A stretch of DNA of 64,000 bases from Rhizoclosmatium globosum (GCA_002104985.1 MCGO01000107.1:1-64000); one strand, 5' to 3'. Shown: positions 1 through 11,497, numbered from the stretch's first letter. Translations and numbers: made by a program. Notes: generated from the sequence alone by a model not told the origin.

Positions 1-540
1 TCGATCGTAGCCTGTTTGAGGGCAATGTCGTTTGAGAGGTGGTAATCCTCGCCCTTGCGTCCTGCAGTTCCTGGGCCAGGGCAGCCACGAGCGGGTCCTT
101 GTGCTGTTTCCTCGATTGATTTAATTAACGCCACTAGTCACTTTAATTGTTTGAATACGCACCAGGGCCGCCTCAATCAGCGACACGTCTTTCTCGTCGC
201 TTCGCAGACTCAGTTCCGAGTATTCGACAAGCGCCCGTTTCAGAACAGCGATTTCTGTTGCCTGGGCCTTTGTCGTTTGCTGCGAATCAGCGAGAAGCCG
301 CGAAAGGTGTTGGCTTTTGACGCGGAGCCGGTTCAGTTCGAGCGACTGTTGAACACTTTGGTGCACGGCCTGTGCGTTGGACGAGAGCGCGATTGAAGGG
401 GCCGTTCGTGGTGGCGGTGGTGGTGGTGGTGGCGATGAAGTCGTGGTCGAGGAGGACGTGTCGTGAAGAACCTGCCCTTCATTCTTTAAAAATGATTTAT
501 TGCAATAAGTATAAATCTTCTTTCTGATGCGTCCATTCAA
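1..540 (-). CDS. Partial coiled-coil protein running off the left edge
   Basis: A minus-strand reading frame contains a Ser/Thr stretch, a run of eight prolines and then a helical, Leu/Glu/Gln-rich segment. It ends at an in-frame stop at about 121, after a GTGACT donor-like site. A reading such as AAACAG as acceptor (about position 110) would continue the frame into another helical segment (PLVAALAQELQDAR) that leaves the window; the last 60 bases are ambiguous between two frames. The first methionine is at 540, but GGGCAG near 475 could be a 3' splice site, so the true start may lie in an upstream exon. No family was recognised. Its upstream side abuts the decayed tail of the first F-box copy, so the upstream exon, if any, may have been affected by that rearranged region. 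Confidence 0.45.
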
Positions 541-2420
541 TCAGAATATCTATGGAAGAATCCTGCATCCGATCAAACACTCCATACTGATATGTATTCG
601 CAAAATATGCTCCAAAACATTCGAAGCCATCTGTTCCAGTGCTATCTTGACGTATCAGTTCACGATACCCAACCAATTTCTCAAACAGTGCTCCACATTT
701 ATCAGTTGCGTATAAGAATCTGTATGCTCAGTGTATCGCACAGTTTGTGCACAAATAATAAGGAACTGTTTGACCTGGGAGTTATTTGATTTTGTTCAAC
801 GTTCGACGCGTGAACAGACCCTCCAAAGGCTTGAAGAAACTCAAATAATATGGTTTCAGTGCTATAGCCGCGCGATTATTGCATGGCGCCGAATAATTGA
901 TAACGTTAATCTTCAATCGTCGCAATTTAGAACTGTTGTCCAACGCCAAATTGAAATGCAATCGCCGATTATTGAGGTCTAATGGAGGTGTAAAGATGAG
1001 ATCGACGTTATCCGGTTTTGATTCCTTGAAGGACATGTTTTGAAACATCGACAATGCCAGTTCCATTGTGAGTTGAAAAGGCGGTTGGGAAGGAACCATT
1101 GTAATATCAATCATTACATCATTGCACTCAGTGACGTCCATCATATCATCTGCCATCTCGTCAACTGCAATTTGATCGCGATGCAGAAGGTATTCGTCAT
1201 GAACTCCGACATTTACACAGCGTGTTGGGTCCCAAGTGGACTCAGGTATAGCGTCGCGAAGCTTGGAGAATGCAAGTTTGAATGCCTCAGAAGCAGTTGA
1301 CCCATTTGTATAATCATTTACCACTGCCACTATGTCAATCCCTTTTGGAACAAAGTCGCTGACTTCCTCCAACAGATTCTCCTCTTCATCGTCAGTCAAA
1401 TATCATAATCTTTCGACATTTCAGAGCCACTGTCGCTGATATCTGGAAACCAAGAAAACGATGAACCATAAAGTGCTATGAATATTGGAATCTTCATCTG
1501 CCTCTTAATACGCCGCACCAGCTTTTCAACGAAATCAAATCGATTCAAAGAGCAGATTTCGAAAGAGGATGCTCATAAAGTAGCGATACAGATGGGTAAA
1601 ATAATGGGAACCACAACCGATGAGGAATACCCACGGTGCGTCTCTGAAAGTCGATGCCTTTGAACAAGATTGACAATAATTCGGTTGTGGAAATACGGCA
1701 GTTCTCATCGTACTTTGATATCAGAGTCTCAAATATTGATGCAAACTGTGGCTCAACAGTCCCAGGATTCGTGTTAAAGACTGAGACGACAAAAGATGGT
1801 TCCTTAAGCTTGTATTCAGATATGGTACAATCACGGAAGAGATTACGGAGAGCTTCTTGGCATAGATCCATCGGAACGTCATCACCAAACGCCACATCAT
1901 CCGTTGGAGTCCCCGCTGTCTTTGACCGCGGGATGTGACATGTAACGTGTGTTGAATAACCTCCTTTTGTAAGGCAATCAAGGAAGAAGATCCCTCCTGA
2001 TAGTTCAGGGACGTTGGATGGAAGTCGAACCATCACGCTCATCATATGTCCTCCGCGACGGGTTGGGTTGCTAAGGAATTCGTTGTTGAAAACAGTGTAG
2101 CGGCATAGTTTGAGGAACGGGATGGAAGTTGTTGAGTGAAGCTTGTGGGTTTCGTGTGCAGCAGTGATGGCAGTTTGAACGTGGTTTAGATATGAGAACC
2201 ACATAGTTCCGTTGTCTGTTTGAGCCCATCCAATAGGTCCTTTGTCCTTTATGTTCAACAGATCTTGATCAATTGTCTCAAAGAGTGCAGTACTAAAACG
2301 CATCTCTCTGGCACAAATCGCGTGAAGAGCTCGGCAGGTTTGAGAGAGACGTGCAATATCGCTGATGAAGTTGATGGCTGGGAGTACCAGCTGCCATACA
2401 AGAGTTGGATCTTGTTGCAT
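536..2420 (-). pseudogene. F-box-like family protein, copy 1 (frameshifted)
   Basis: This is the first of three paralogues. The N-terminus has an F-box-like helix set (LVWQLVLPAI..SDIARLSQTCRALHAICAR) and then the family-specific body, including RLPSNVPEL and PRSKTAGTPTDD. Relative to the intact copy at 6684-8675 a base is lost near 1555 (frame ends after HPLSKSAL) and another near 1400 (frame resumes at TDDEEENLLEEVSDF). The C-terminal part near 780-536 is readable only with a further frame change (KQFLIICAQT.. then FEKLVGYREL.. then GFECFGAYF). Three frame breaks make this a pseudogene. An F-box would suggest a substrate adaptor of an SCF ubiquitin ligase; the rest of the protein has no recognised domain. 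Divergence from copies 2 and 3 is larger than between those two, so it is the oldest copy. Confidence 0.8.
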
Positions 2421-2732
2421 TTGGGTGAATTTAAATACTATTTACGAAACGTTAATATCAGCAAAGCGCCAGCAGTCTTCTCAGAAATTAATGCTCGTCT
2501 AAGTACAAGCTGAGGTGCAACAGAAAGTGGACGACTTTATTGAGACATTGAAACCCTAATTCCATTCAGCCTTCTCAGGATATTCATACTCTGTCGACTT
2601 CATACTCCAAGTTTGACTTTGAGGTGGCCATTCTATCTGAACTGCATCCACAAGCTCTTCCATTTGATCGAACATCCTATCCCGATCCACATTGATAAAA
2701 TTAGAATCAAAACACTCGTACCCATCGAATCC

Positions 2733-2812
2733 CAAGGGAATAAGATACAGGGAGGGTCACGACTCCTTTTTTGGCTTTTTCCGATGTTCGATGTCAGGCC
2801 ATTTTGCTCACC
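2733..2812 (+). repeat. Left terminal inverted repeat
   Basis: Matches the reverse complement of 3970-4049 with a few mismatches (TTTTTTGGCTTTTTCCG here against TTTTTTTGCTATTTCCG in the other end). Similarity fades after about position 2806. Confidence 0.8.
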
Positions 2813-3969
2813 TGAACTTTGAGGAAATCAAGGATACGTCACGGAAAGCGCTCTCACCTCACCTACAACAACAACAGCGTCGATCCGAATACACAGGTGT
2901 GTAGCTTAGACGGTATACTATCGATTGATGTTTGATTTGGGCTGATTGGGTTTGGTTTAAAGCAGCTACCTTCTCTTCTACACTTGCAACACTCTACAAG
3001 AAGCTGGCCGGTATGGTTCTCCGTGTAAGTCCGCTCATATCTTTTTGTCACTTATTTAAAGCTCTCTATAAAGTTTGATAGAAGGAACTCTTCTAATCGT
3101 TTCGTTTTACTCTCTAGTGTCTCCGCTGCAAAACTGGCTCTCGTGTCCGAGCTACCCGTTACTGTCGCCGCTGTGAACTTCGTGGAATCCACATTAATTG
3201 ACATTCTTGCTCTCACTCTCAATATGCTGCTGAAAAGGGCATTCTTATCACTTTCAGTCAAGTTCCAAGTCCAAACCATCCACATTAGGAACCTGCCAAG
3301 CAATCCAATCGTCACCACGCCATGTCAATAATCAGTACTTAAGAAGATCATTCGAAGGAAATGAGGGCTATGCGTCTTCTGGTAGGAATGTGTGGAAAAT
3401 GGCGTTACTAGGAAAGAGGCCGATATTAATTTCTACGCTGATTGCAGATGATGCGCGTGACATTGTACAGGAAGAAGGGGAAGTTTTGGATAATCAGACC
3501 AGTATTGTGACAGAAGGAGCAGTTGTTTCACGAAAGACGAAGTAAGAAGAAGGAATATAAGGTTTTGTTTATTTGCGCATATTGGGTATAATAAACAGCT
3601 AGAAGAAAACCCTAAACAGTTAGAAGAAAACATGGAACAAGGAGAGAGAGACACGTCGACAACAGACTCGGACAACTGAAGTCCTTCAATTTTAAAGTTC
3701 CCTTGATGCCCCTTTGTATTCAATATATTTCACATTATTATATACCGTAGATTAAGTTTCAGCCAATTCTGTACAGGCCTGCACTTCCTCTCGTTTGAAG
3801 ATGGGCCAACAGCGATCTAGTCGCAACAGCTCAACATCCATTGCCGTGGCTCTTTCCATACATTAGCTTACCTAATTCCAATCGATGGTCAAAGGATGAG
3901 CTGACGAGATGGTGGTGCTATGGTGTAATGGGCTGGAGAAGCCGTTCCTCACGCTTTTGGTGAGAAATG

Positions 3970-4049
3970 GGGGAGCAAAAGGGCCTGACATCGAACATCG
4001 GAAATAGCAAAAAAAGGAGTCGTGACCCTCCCTGTATCTTATTCCCTTG
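3970..4049 (-). repeat. Right terminal inverted repeat
   Basis: Reverse-complement partner of 2733-2812. It is read through by the truncated F-box frame and supplies the foreign C-terminal residues RYREGHDSFF in that frame. Confidence 0.8.
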
Positions 4050-5893
4050 TCGAATCCAACGTCCTCGCGAAGCAATAACTCGCGGTGTCCAACTGACTTT
4101 TCGAAACTGGATCCACGTTTATCAATCGCATATATAAAGTCGTTATATTCTGAAAGCCAGACTGTTTTTGCACAGAGAACGAGGAATTGTTTCAGCTGAG
4201 TATTGACTTTGGCAGGTTCAAATGTATCAACTGACAAACCAAAACCTTCAAACAATTCCAACAATACCGCCGAGTCTACAACATTGGTACTGGTTGATTC
4301 AGAAGTTTTCGCGGGGGATTGCAATTCGATGTTCAACTTTGGCTTTGCGTTTGTGAATCGATCATAAAGAATTGGGTCCTCCAAGACCAAATTGAAATGC
4401 CATTTTTGATCTTTTGATTTAAATATAACGTCGACCGAGAAATAGGAGGAGTCTCTGGTGGATTTTGATGTCATATTCTTGAACATGGACAATGCAAGTT
4501 CCGGAGTGAACTGGAAAACGGGTTTCTCATCTGAAGAACTTAAGTCCAAATCCATGCCATCGTCTTCACTCGTTTCTTCATAAGCAGGTTCAAAGGATGT
4601 CATAATATTATGGAACTGGTGGTATCCTTCGTCAACAATGCCTTCATTCAATTCTCGAATAGGATCCCATGTAGCTTCCGGAATCGCAGATCGTATCAAT
4701 ATCATGGCTTGTCGCAGCTCATGTCCTTCTCTATCGTGCATAGATCCTTGTCCTGCCAACATTGCAAAATCTGTTTGTAATCGTTCCAACGGCATAAAAT
4801 CACTGACTTCTTCCAAGAGATTATCTTCTTCGTCATCAGTCAAGAATTCATAATCTTCAGACATTTTAGAATTACAGTCACTCTCTTCCGGATCCCAAGA
4901 AAACGCTGAATCAAATAAAGCCAAGAATATCGGTATTTTCATCAGGGACTTGACTCGCTGTTCAAGCCTTTCAGCCAAATCAAAGCGATTCAGAAAGGCA
5001 GGTTTTGAGAGTGGGTGATCGTATAAGAATGAAACAGATGGATAAAATAGAGGACGCCACGATTTAGGAGGAATACTCGCAGTATGTGTATGGCCGAAAT
5101 CAATCCCTTTGAATAAAATTGAAAGAAGATCTGACATAGTGAACGGTCGGTCATAGTTGTATTTCCTAATCAAGGACTCAAAGACAGCTGCGAATTGGCG
5201 CTCCACGCCATTCCCAGTCGTGAACGCAGTGGCAAACATTTGCTTGTCCGTGGCTAAATTATTGTACAAGAGAGGACATCCACGGAATAGAGTTTGCAGA
5301 GCACATTGACATGGATCAAAGGGAACGTCAGCACCATAAGCCAGATCATCTGTTGGAGTCCCCGCTGTCTTTGACCGCGGAATGTAACATGAAACATGCG
5401 TTGAATATCCACCAAATGTGTGACAGTCCATGAAAAGAAGTCCTCCTGCTAGTTCAGGGACATTGGATGGAAGACGAATCACAACACTCGTCATCTGGCC
5501 GTTTACACGGTGTTCATTCCTAAGTAGAGTGTCGGTGAAGAGAGTGTAGCGGCATAGTTTGAGGAATGGGATGGAAGCTGTTGAGTTCAATTTGTGGGTT
5601 TCATAAGCGGCAGTGATGGCTGTTTGAACGTGGTTTAGATATGAGAACCAAGTAGTTCCGTTATCTGTTTGAGCCCATCCGATGGGTCCTTTGTCCTTCA
5701 GGCTATTCAGATCTTGGTCAATTGTCTGAAAGAATGCAGTAGTAAAGCGCATCTCTCTCGCACAAATCGCGTGAAGAGATCGGTAGGTTTGAGAGAGACG
5801 AGCAATATCACTGATGTAGTTGATGGCTGGGAGTACCAGCTGCCACACAAGAGTTGGATCTTGTTCCATTTCTACGAAGTATTTTTAAGGTTG

Positions 5894-6447
5894 TTTTTTT
5901 TTTTTTTTTTTGGCTAGGTTTTTCTTTTATTCTTCTTTCTTCTCAAATATATCTAATATCCAAGATCAAATAACCCTCAATAGTAAAAATCTTCCTCCAT
6001 CTTGCTGACTATATTACGAGCCAAAGCATGCTGAAGCGCAAATAGTATACGACGATAGACAACAGCTACTGACACAGATTCTCGAATAACTTCCCGCTGT
6101 ATCATCAAGCCGCGCAACTTTTCTAAAAACTGTATAGAGCTCTTGCCTAACCCACCAGTAGTATCCAAGACAAAGGGGACAAACTCTAGGCCAATAGACT
6201 GACAACCAGACAAATACTTCTCATTCTTTGTAGATTCCCGTCCACGAATAGCATTTCCAACCTTAAATCCCACCAGGCCACGTGAGGTAAGTGGATGAAC
6301 AACACTGATATCCACACAAACAGTTTTCCCATCATAAAAGTCATAGACTAGAAGATCAGCTGGCCAAAGATCTCCTGAACTTGAAGGCAGGCGAACTTCG
6401 CCATTCTCCCGACAAAGAATTCCAACTTGACGAACCAAAGCAGCCAA
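5894..6447 (-). mobile_element. 5'-truncated retroelement fragment with endonuclease-like domain and poly(A) tail
   Basis: The minus-strand frame 6447-5977 (156 codons) carries RLPSSSGDLWPADLLVYDF..KTVCVDISVVHPL and later VPFVLDTTGG. This pattern, an ADLL strand followed about 15 residues later by a D-I-S/T-V strand and HPL, resembles the PD-(D/E)xK-like C-terminal region often found in remnants of fungal and protist non-LTR reverse-transcriptase elements; the assignment is from memory of the pattern, not from a search. About 65 bases downstream of its stop (5911-5894) the minus strand has an uninterrupted run of 18 A residues, as expected for the 3' end of a retrotransposed copy. The 5' part with the polymerase is absent, so the copy is dead on arrival. 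It lies just upstream of copy 2 of the F-box family. Confidence 0.55.
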
Positions 6448-6683
6448 AGTATCCCTTAAGAAATGTGTTGTCGAACAGACTGATTGGCAAAGTCACTGAC
6501 CTATTAATTCTCGTTCCATTTGAGTTGCAAATTGGACGTTGAAGCCCGATTGCTTAGTGACTGTTATAAATATGTGAAATTTAGGTTTTCAAGCAGGTCA
6601 AACGCAAGTATTGGTTGACTGCCATAAATTCTAGAGAGGCGATTGGTGTGAGACACATTGTAACAGAATGGATACAACTTCAT

Positions 6684-8675
6684 TTAAACGTAATTTCTAT
6701 TCGGCCTGTTGTTGAAGAAATTCATACTCTGCCACCTCCATCCTCCAACTTCAATCTGAACGCCATCCAAAAGCTCTTCCATTTGATCGAACATCCTATC
6801 CCGATCCACATTGATAAAATTAGCATCAAAACACTCGTAACCATCGAATCCAATGTCCTCACGCAGCAATAACTCGCGATATCCCACTGACTTCTCAAAA
6901 CTAGATCCACGTTTATCTATTGCATATATGAATTCCGTATACTCTGAAAGCCAGATTGTTTTTGCACAGAGAACAAGGAACTGTTTCAGCTGAGTAATGA
7001 CTTTGGCAGGTTCAAAAGTGTCAACTGAAGAACCAAAGGCTTCAAACAAGTCCAAAAAAACTGCCGAGTCTACAACATTGGCACTAGTTGATTCAGATGC
7101 TCTCGCCTGGTATTGTAATTCAATGTTCAACTTTGGTTTCGCGTTTGTGAATCGATCATAAAGAATTGGGTCTTCCAACATCAACTTGAAATACCATTTT
7201 CGTTTTCTTGATTCAAATGGAGTTGTGAATACAACATCAGCTGAGAAATAGGAGGAGCCTCTGGTTGATGTTGACTTCATATTTTTGAACATCGTAAATG
7301 CAAGTTCCGGAGTGAACTGGAAAACGGGTTTCTCATCTGGAGAACTTAAGTCCAAATCCATGCCATCGTCTTCACTCGTTTCTTCATAAGCAGGTTCAAA
7401 GGATGTCATAATATTATGGAACTGGTGGTATCCTTCGTCAACAATGCCTTCATTCAATTCTCGAATAGGATCCCATGTAGCTGCTGGAATCGCAGAGCGT
7501 ATTGATATCATGGCTTGTCGGAGCTCATGTCCTTCTCTATCGTGCATAGATCCTTGTCCTGCCAACATTGCAAAATCTGTTTGTAATCGTTCCAACGGCA
7601 TAAAATCACTGACTTCCTCCAACAGATTATCTTCTTCGTTATCAGTCAAGAATTCGTAGTCTTGAGACATTTCAGAATTACAGTCACTCTCCTCCGGATC
7701 CCAAGAAAACGCCGAATCAAATAAAGCCAAGAATATCGGTATTTTCATTAGGGATTTTACCCGCCGTTCAAGCTTTTTAGCCAAATCGAAGCGAGTCAGA
7801 AACGCAGGTTTTGAGAATGGGTGATCGTACAAGAACGAAACAGATGGATAGAATAGAGGACGCCACGATTTAGGAGGAATGCTTGCAGTATGTGTATGGC
7901 CGAAATCAATCCCTTTGAACAAAGTTGAAAGCAGATCTGACATAGTGAATGGTCGGTCATAGTTGTACTTCCTAATCAAGGACTCAAAGACTGCTGCGAA
8001 TTGGCGCTCCACGCCATTCCCAGTCGTGAACACAGTGGCAAACATTTGCTTGTCCGTGGCTAAATTATTATACAATAGAGGACATCCACGGAATAGAGTT
8101 TGCAGAGCACATTGACATGGATCAAAGGGAACGTCAGCACCATAAGCCAGATCATCTGTTGGAGTCCCCGCTGTCTTTGACCGCGGAATGTAACATGAAA
8201 CATGCGTTGAATATCCACCAAATGTGTGACAGTCCATGAAAAGAAGTCCTCCTGCTAGTTCAGGGACATTGGATGGAAGACGAATCACAACACTCGTCAT
8301 CTGGCCGTTTACACGGTGTTCATTCCTAAGTAGAGTGTCGGTGAAGAGAGTGTAGCGGCATAGTTTGAGGAATGGGATGGAAGCTGTTGAGTTCAATTTG
8401 TGGGTTTCATAAGCGGCAGTGATGGCAGTTTGAACGTGGTTTAGATATGAGAACCAAGTAGTTCCGTTATCTGTTTGAGCCCATCCGATGGGTCCTTTGT
8501 CCTTTATGTTCAAGAGATCTTGATCAATTGTCTCAAAGAGTGCAGTACTGAAGCGCATCTCTCTGGCACAAATCGCGTGAAGAGCTTGGCATGTTTGAGA
8601 GAGGCGTGCAATATCGCTGATGTAGTTGATGACCGGGAGTACCAGCTGCCACACAAGAGTTGGATCTCGTTCCAT
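6684..8675 (-). CDS. F-box-like family protein, copy 3 (intact)
   Basis: An uninterrupted single-exon frame of 663 codons. Residues about 5-50 form an F-box-like segment (LVWQLVLPVI..SDIARLSQTCQALHAICAREMRF); the middle holds RLPSNVPELAGG and PRSKTAGTPTDD; around residues 330-440 there is an acidic linker (DNEEDNLLEEVSDF, EETSEDDGMDLDL); the C-terminal third is helical and ends with GFDGYECFD..VDRDRMFDQMEELLDG. If the F-box is genuine the protein would bind Skp1 and present substrates to an SCF ubiquitin ligase; the substrate-binding part is not a recognised LRR, WD or kelch domain. Its first 60 residues match copy 1 better than copy 2 while the middle matches copy 2, which points to gene conversion. 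It lies about 100 bases downstream of the Tps2-like gene on the same strand. Confidence 0.75.
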   Translation of the reverse strand: MERDPTLVWQLVLPVINYISDIARLSQTCQALHAICAREMRFSTALFETIDQDLLNIKDKGPIGWAQTDNGTTWFSYLNHVQTAITAAYETHKLNSTASIPFLKLCRYTLFTDTLLRNEHRVNGQMTSVVIRLPSNVPELAGGLLFMDCHTFGGYSTHVSCYIPRSKTAGTPTDDLAYGADVPFDPCQCALQTLFRGCPLLYNNLATDKQMFATVFTTGNGVERQFAAVFESLIRKYNYDRPFTMSDLLSTLFKGIDFGHTHTASIPPKSWRPLFYPSVSFLYDHPFSKPAFLTRFDLAKKLERRVKSLMKIPIFLALFDSAFSWDPEESDCNSEMSQDYEFLTDNEEDNLLEEVSDFMPLERLQTDFAMLAGQGSMHDREGHELRQAMISIRSAIPAATWDPIRELNEGIVDEGYHQFHNIMTSFEPAYEETSEDDGMDLDLSSPDEKPVFQFTPELAFTMFKNMKSTSTRGSSYFSADVVFTTPFESRKRKWYFKLMLEDPILYDRFTNAKPKLNIELQYQARASESTSANVVDSAVFLDLFEAFGSSVDTFEPAKVITQLKQFLVLCAKTIWLSEYTEFIYAIDKRGSSFEKSVGYRELLLREDIGFDGYECFDANFINVDRDRMFDQMEELLDGVQIEVGGWRWQSMNFFNNRPNRNYV

Positions 8676-8774
8676 TGGAACGTGGGCAAGTTTGTTTTGT
8701 TTTCAGAATAATGATTGCAAGGCTCAAGTTTTATTCGCAAACTAGCAATTCCGCGTTAGATATTGATTTTGTTC

Positions 8775-11234
8775 TCACAGGCTCTTGATTACGCTCGAAG
8801 GACTCGACTCAGCTTTCGTTCCTGCCAAAATCCCCAACAAGTCAATCAACTCCTCAGGAGTAACAACATGCCATCCAGCTTTAGTCTTCTTAGTTGCACT
8901 CCCAATCGCTACCGTAAAGACTCCACCATCGACTCCAATCTCAGTTCCATCACCCAGTGCCCGAAACATATCTTCATCGGTCTTGTCATCACCTGCACAG
9001 AGGACAAACTCGACTCCCGGTTCGCTACGTACAAGACCTTTGACAATTTCACCTTTGTTGATGCTGAGGGGTCTCACTTCAATATTCTTCTTCCCAATCA
9101 ACACTTCAACCGGCAGTTTCGAGAGAATCGCATGGGAAAGATGGTTCTGACACTCTTTAGCCTGAAAGATTCCGTAATCTGGATCGGCGAGACGGTAATG
9201 CCAGGTGATCGACGACTTTTTGTGCTCAATGAAAGACCCTTGCGTCCGTTCCGTGAAATACGAAAAGATTTCCGTTACTTCAGTCTTCCATGATAGATCC
9301 ATTTGTTCTGTCAAGTTGTGCCATCCGTCTTCGTGTGGGTATTTGATGAAACAGCCGTGTTCAGCGGACATGCCGAGGCCGGGAATGTGGCCCAACCATT
9401 TATCCAGCGGTGCTTGGTCACGTCCTGAAATTACAAACACACAATTTCGGGGATCTGCGCACAAGATTTCGAGAGATTTGAGCATATCGGGCGGTGGATG
9501 AGCTGCCGAGGGGATTTTCACGATTGGTGTCAATGTTCCGTCATAATCAAATAGGAACATGCGCTTTTTAGCAGAATTGAAACGTGCATGGGCGAGACTG
9601 AAGTCAAGGTACGGCGTTGGATTCATTTGATCAGGAATACGTGCCCAGTTTCGAAGTTCTTTGAGAAATGACTTTGCCCAGTGTTTTGCAGTACGGAGGT
9701 GGATGTAGGAGGATAGTTGTTGGTGACGGTTGAGTTTTTCGTCATATGGTTGGGTCAGGGCTTCGTTGAGAACGTGAGCGACACCCGAGTAATCCCATGG
9801 GTTGACAAGCATAGCGCCTCCCAAACTGCCTGCAGTTCCAGCGAATTCACTGAGGATCAAAGCGCCTTGGTTTGTGTCAGTCTGACAAACAACAAACTCA
9901 TGACTTGTTGTATTCATTCCGTCCCGGACACTCGTGATGAGACCAACGTCTGCTACTCCTAACAGAGCAAAATAGTCATCAGGATCCAAGTGATGGTGAT
10001 AGTGGTGTACTGGCACAGACTCCAACGATCCAAACGTTCCATTAATACGCGAAACAAGCTCGTTGACTTTTGTCTCCACCTTGAATGCCTCTCGTTGCGG
10101 GGGTGTAGTAACTTGAATGAGGACAACCTACGTTTTAAGTCGTAGGAATCAGAAACAGTGGATTAAATAATTGAACCAACCTTATTCCTCCACTCTGGAT
10201 ATAAAACCAAAAACCTCTCAAATGCCAACAACTTATGCAAAACGCCCTTGATGTGGTCGACCTTATCTCTCCCAATCACGATTCGTTTTCCTGCATACAA
10301 TTCCTTCAACCGCTTAATTTTCTCCTTAACCACCACCGACCCACGCTTAAGGTTTACACGCTCCACATCGATTCCAATTGGAAAGATTTCAATTGCGACT
10401 TGGAATCCTTTATAGTCGACACCTTTTGGAGATGATTCAAGTCCAAGGACGCGTGAACAAGAGGAAATGAAGTGGCGCGCGTACGAATAGGTTTGAAATC
10501 CAATCATGTTCGCACCAAGCATGCCTTGAATGATTTCCTGGCGTCCTTTTTGACATAGTTGAGTTTCTCGTATCACAGTCGAAACAAACTTACTGGGGAG
10601 ACATCGAAAGATTTCACTTGACGGAAACGGTGTATGAAGAAAGAGACCAATGGTGGCAGATTGCGGTAGTGCAGAACGGAGCATGGACGGTACGAGGAGG
10701 AGATGATAGTCATGAATCCAAACTTTCACAACTATCAGTACATCAATCAAAGTTTCAAAAACGACTCACTAGTGTCTCCTGGATTGTAAAGACCGATAAT
10801 AACATCAGCGAAAGCCCTATTAACAGCGACATAGTCGAGCCAGTGTTTTGTTTCTGTGATACCATCCACGGCACTGTCCCAAAGCACGTAATGACAAAGT
10901 GGCCATAAGACTATTTCAGAGTAAGAGAGTTATTGAGTGTATGGTGGATAAGGATGAGTGAGGAAGGCCCACCTCCTTTACAATAGCCCTCGTAGTGACC
11001 CTTCGCAGTTTCAGGATCTACTTTGACAGCAATAAGCGATTCATCCAGTTTCTCCTTCAGATTCGGTGCATCAAAGAGCCCAACATGCGCAACTGTCTCG
11101 TTTGCAGCAACAGACTTGAGCGCTGAGTACAGGGCTGAGTGGCCTTTCCTCTGTGAGACTGTTCCTTTTGAGTCGACTTCGATTGGAAGATGATGCGTGG
11201 CTGCAATCAGTTTTGGTGGTTGCGTTGACGGCAT
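8775..11234 (-). CDS. TPS2: Trehalose-6-phosphate synthase/phosphatase (Tps2-like)
   Basis: Four exons: 11234-10973, 10910-10770, 10731-10181 and 10127-8775. The N-terminal glycosyltransferase-20 region is recognisable by PLCHYVLWDS, VWIHDYHLLLVPSMLR, GLFLHTPFPSSEIFR and LSEFAGTAGSLGGAMLVNPWD. The C-terminal HAD phosphatase shows FDYDGTLTP (the DxDxT nucleophile motif), SGRD and CAGDDKTDEDMF. This two-domain order is that of fungal trehalose-6-phosphate phosphatase Tps2, which removes phosphate from trehalose-6-phosphate in the cytosolic trehalose synthase complex. In that family the glycosyltransferase part is usually non-catalytic. The start MPSTQPPKLIAATHHLPI was chosen because it aligns with the usual RLIVVSNRLP opening; an in-frame methionine lies 14 codons earlier. 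Substrate specificity between synthase and phosphatase activity is inferred from domains only. Confidence 0.9.
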
Positions 11235-11497
11235 TTGTTGATTGTTTATCGGCAATCGCCACTTTCGCTCAATCAAGAACCAATATAACTGATTTAGAAG
11301 ATATCGCGTATCATTAGATATATTACTAATGCCAATTAACTGTCAAGAACCAAATGGTGGCTGGCGGCAAACTAAAATCACACCCCACGATTACATGAAA
11401 CGAGACACAAGTTGCCTTGGTCCACGATTCCTTCCTGTTCAAATTGAAGCCACAGTCGGTAGGGCTCTCCAAAAGTAACAAAACATCCAAAAACACA

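Larger units (their letters stand above)
2733..4049. mobile_element. 1,317-bp non-autonomous TIR transposon (hAT-like by target duplication)
   Basis: The two ends are inverted repeats starting CAAGGGAATAAGATACAGGG and remaining alignable for about 75-80 bp. The element is flanked by TCGAATCC on both sides (2725-2732 and 4050-4057). The uninterrupted sequence in the paralogous copy (ATCGAATCCAATGTCC around 6842-6858) has this octamer only once, which defines the insertion precisely. An 8-bp target-site duplication is characteristic of hAT-superfamily elements, although the termini do not start with the classic CA..TG-type hAT ends in an obvious conserved form beyond the initial CA. No transposase-like frame is visible inside; the interior holds short frames only, one with a CxxC-rich broken segment near 3120-3210 that may be a captured gene scrap. 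It was probably moved by a transposase encoded elsewhere. Confidence 0.85.
2556..5869 (-). pseudogene. F-box-like family protein, copy 2, split by a transposable element
   Basis: The 5' part (5869 to 4050) encodes about 606 residues nearly identical to copy 3: F-box-like N-terminus, RLPSNVPELAGG, PRSKTAGTPTDDLAYG, an acidic linker, and the helical C-terminal part down to VGFD. There the frame runs into the terminal repeat of an inserted element and continues with about 59 foreign residues (KGIRYREGHDSFF..) to a stop at 3872. The missing C-terminus (GYECFDSNF..VDRDRMFDQMEEL.., stop at 2556-2558) lies on the far side of the element, at 2732-2556, in the correct strand and frame. The original protein would have been about the same length as copy 3 (663 aa). 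As it stands the gene makes a protein with a replaced tail, or is dead. Confidence 0.85.

Noticed and set aside
3120..3330. Possible captured ribosomal protein (CxxC pattern near CRRC..) inside the TIR element
   Set aside because: The match to a zinc-ribbon ribosomal protein such as eL37 is short, interrupted by a stop and not supported on either side.
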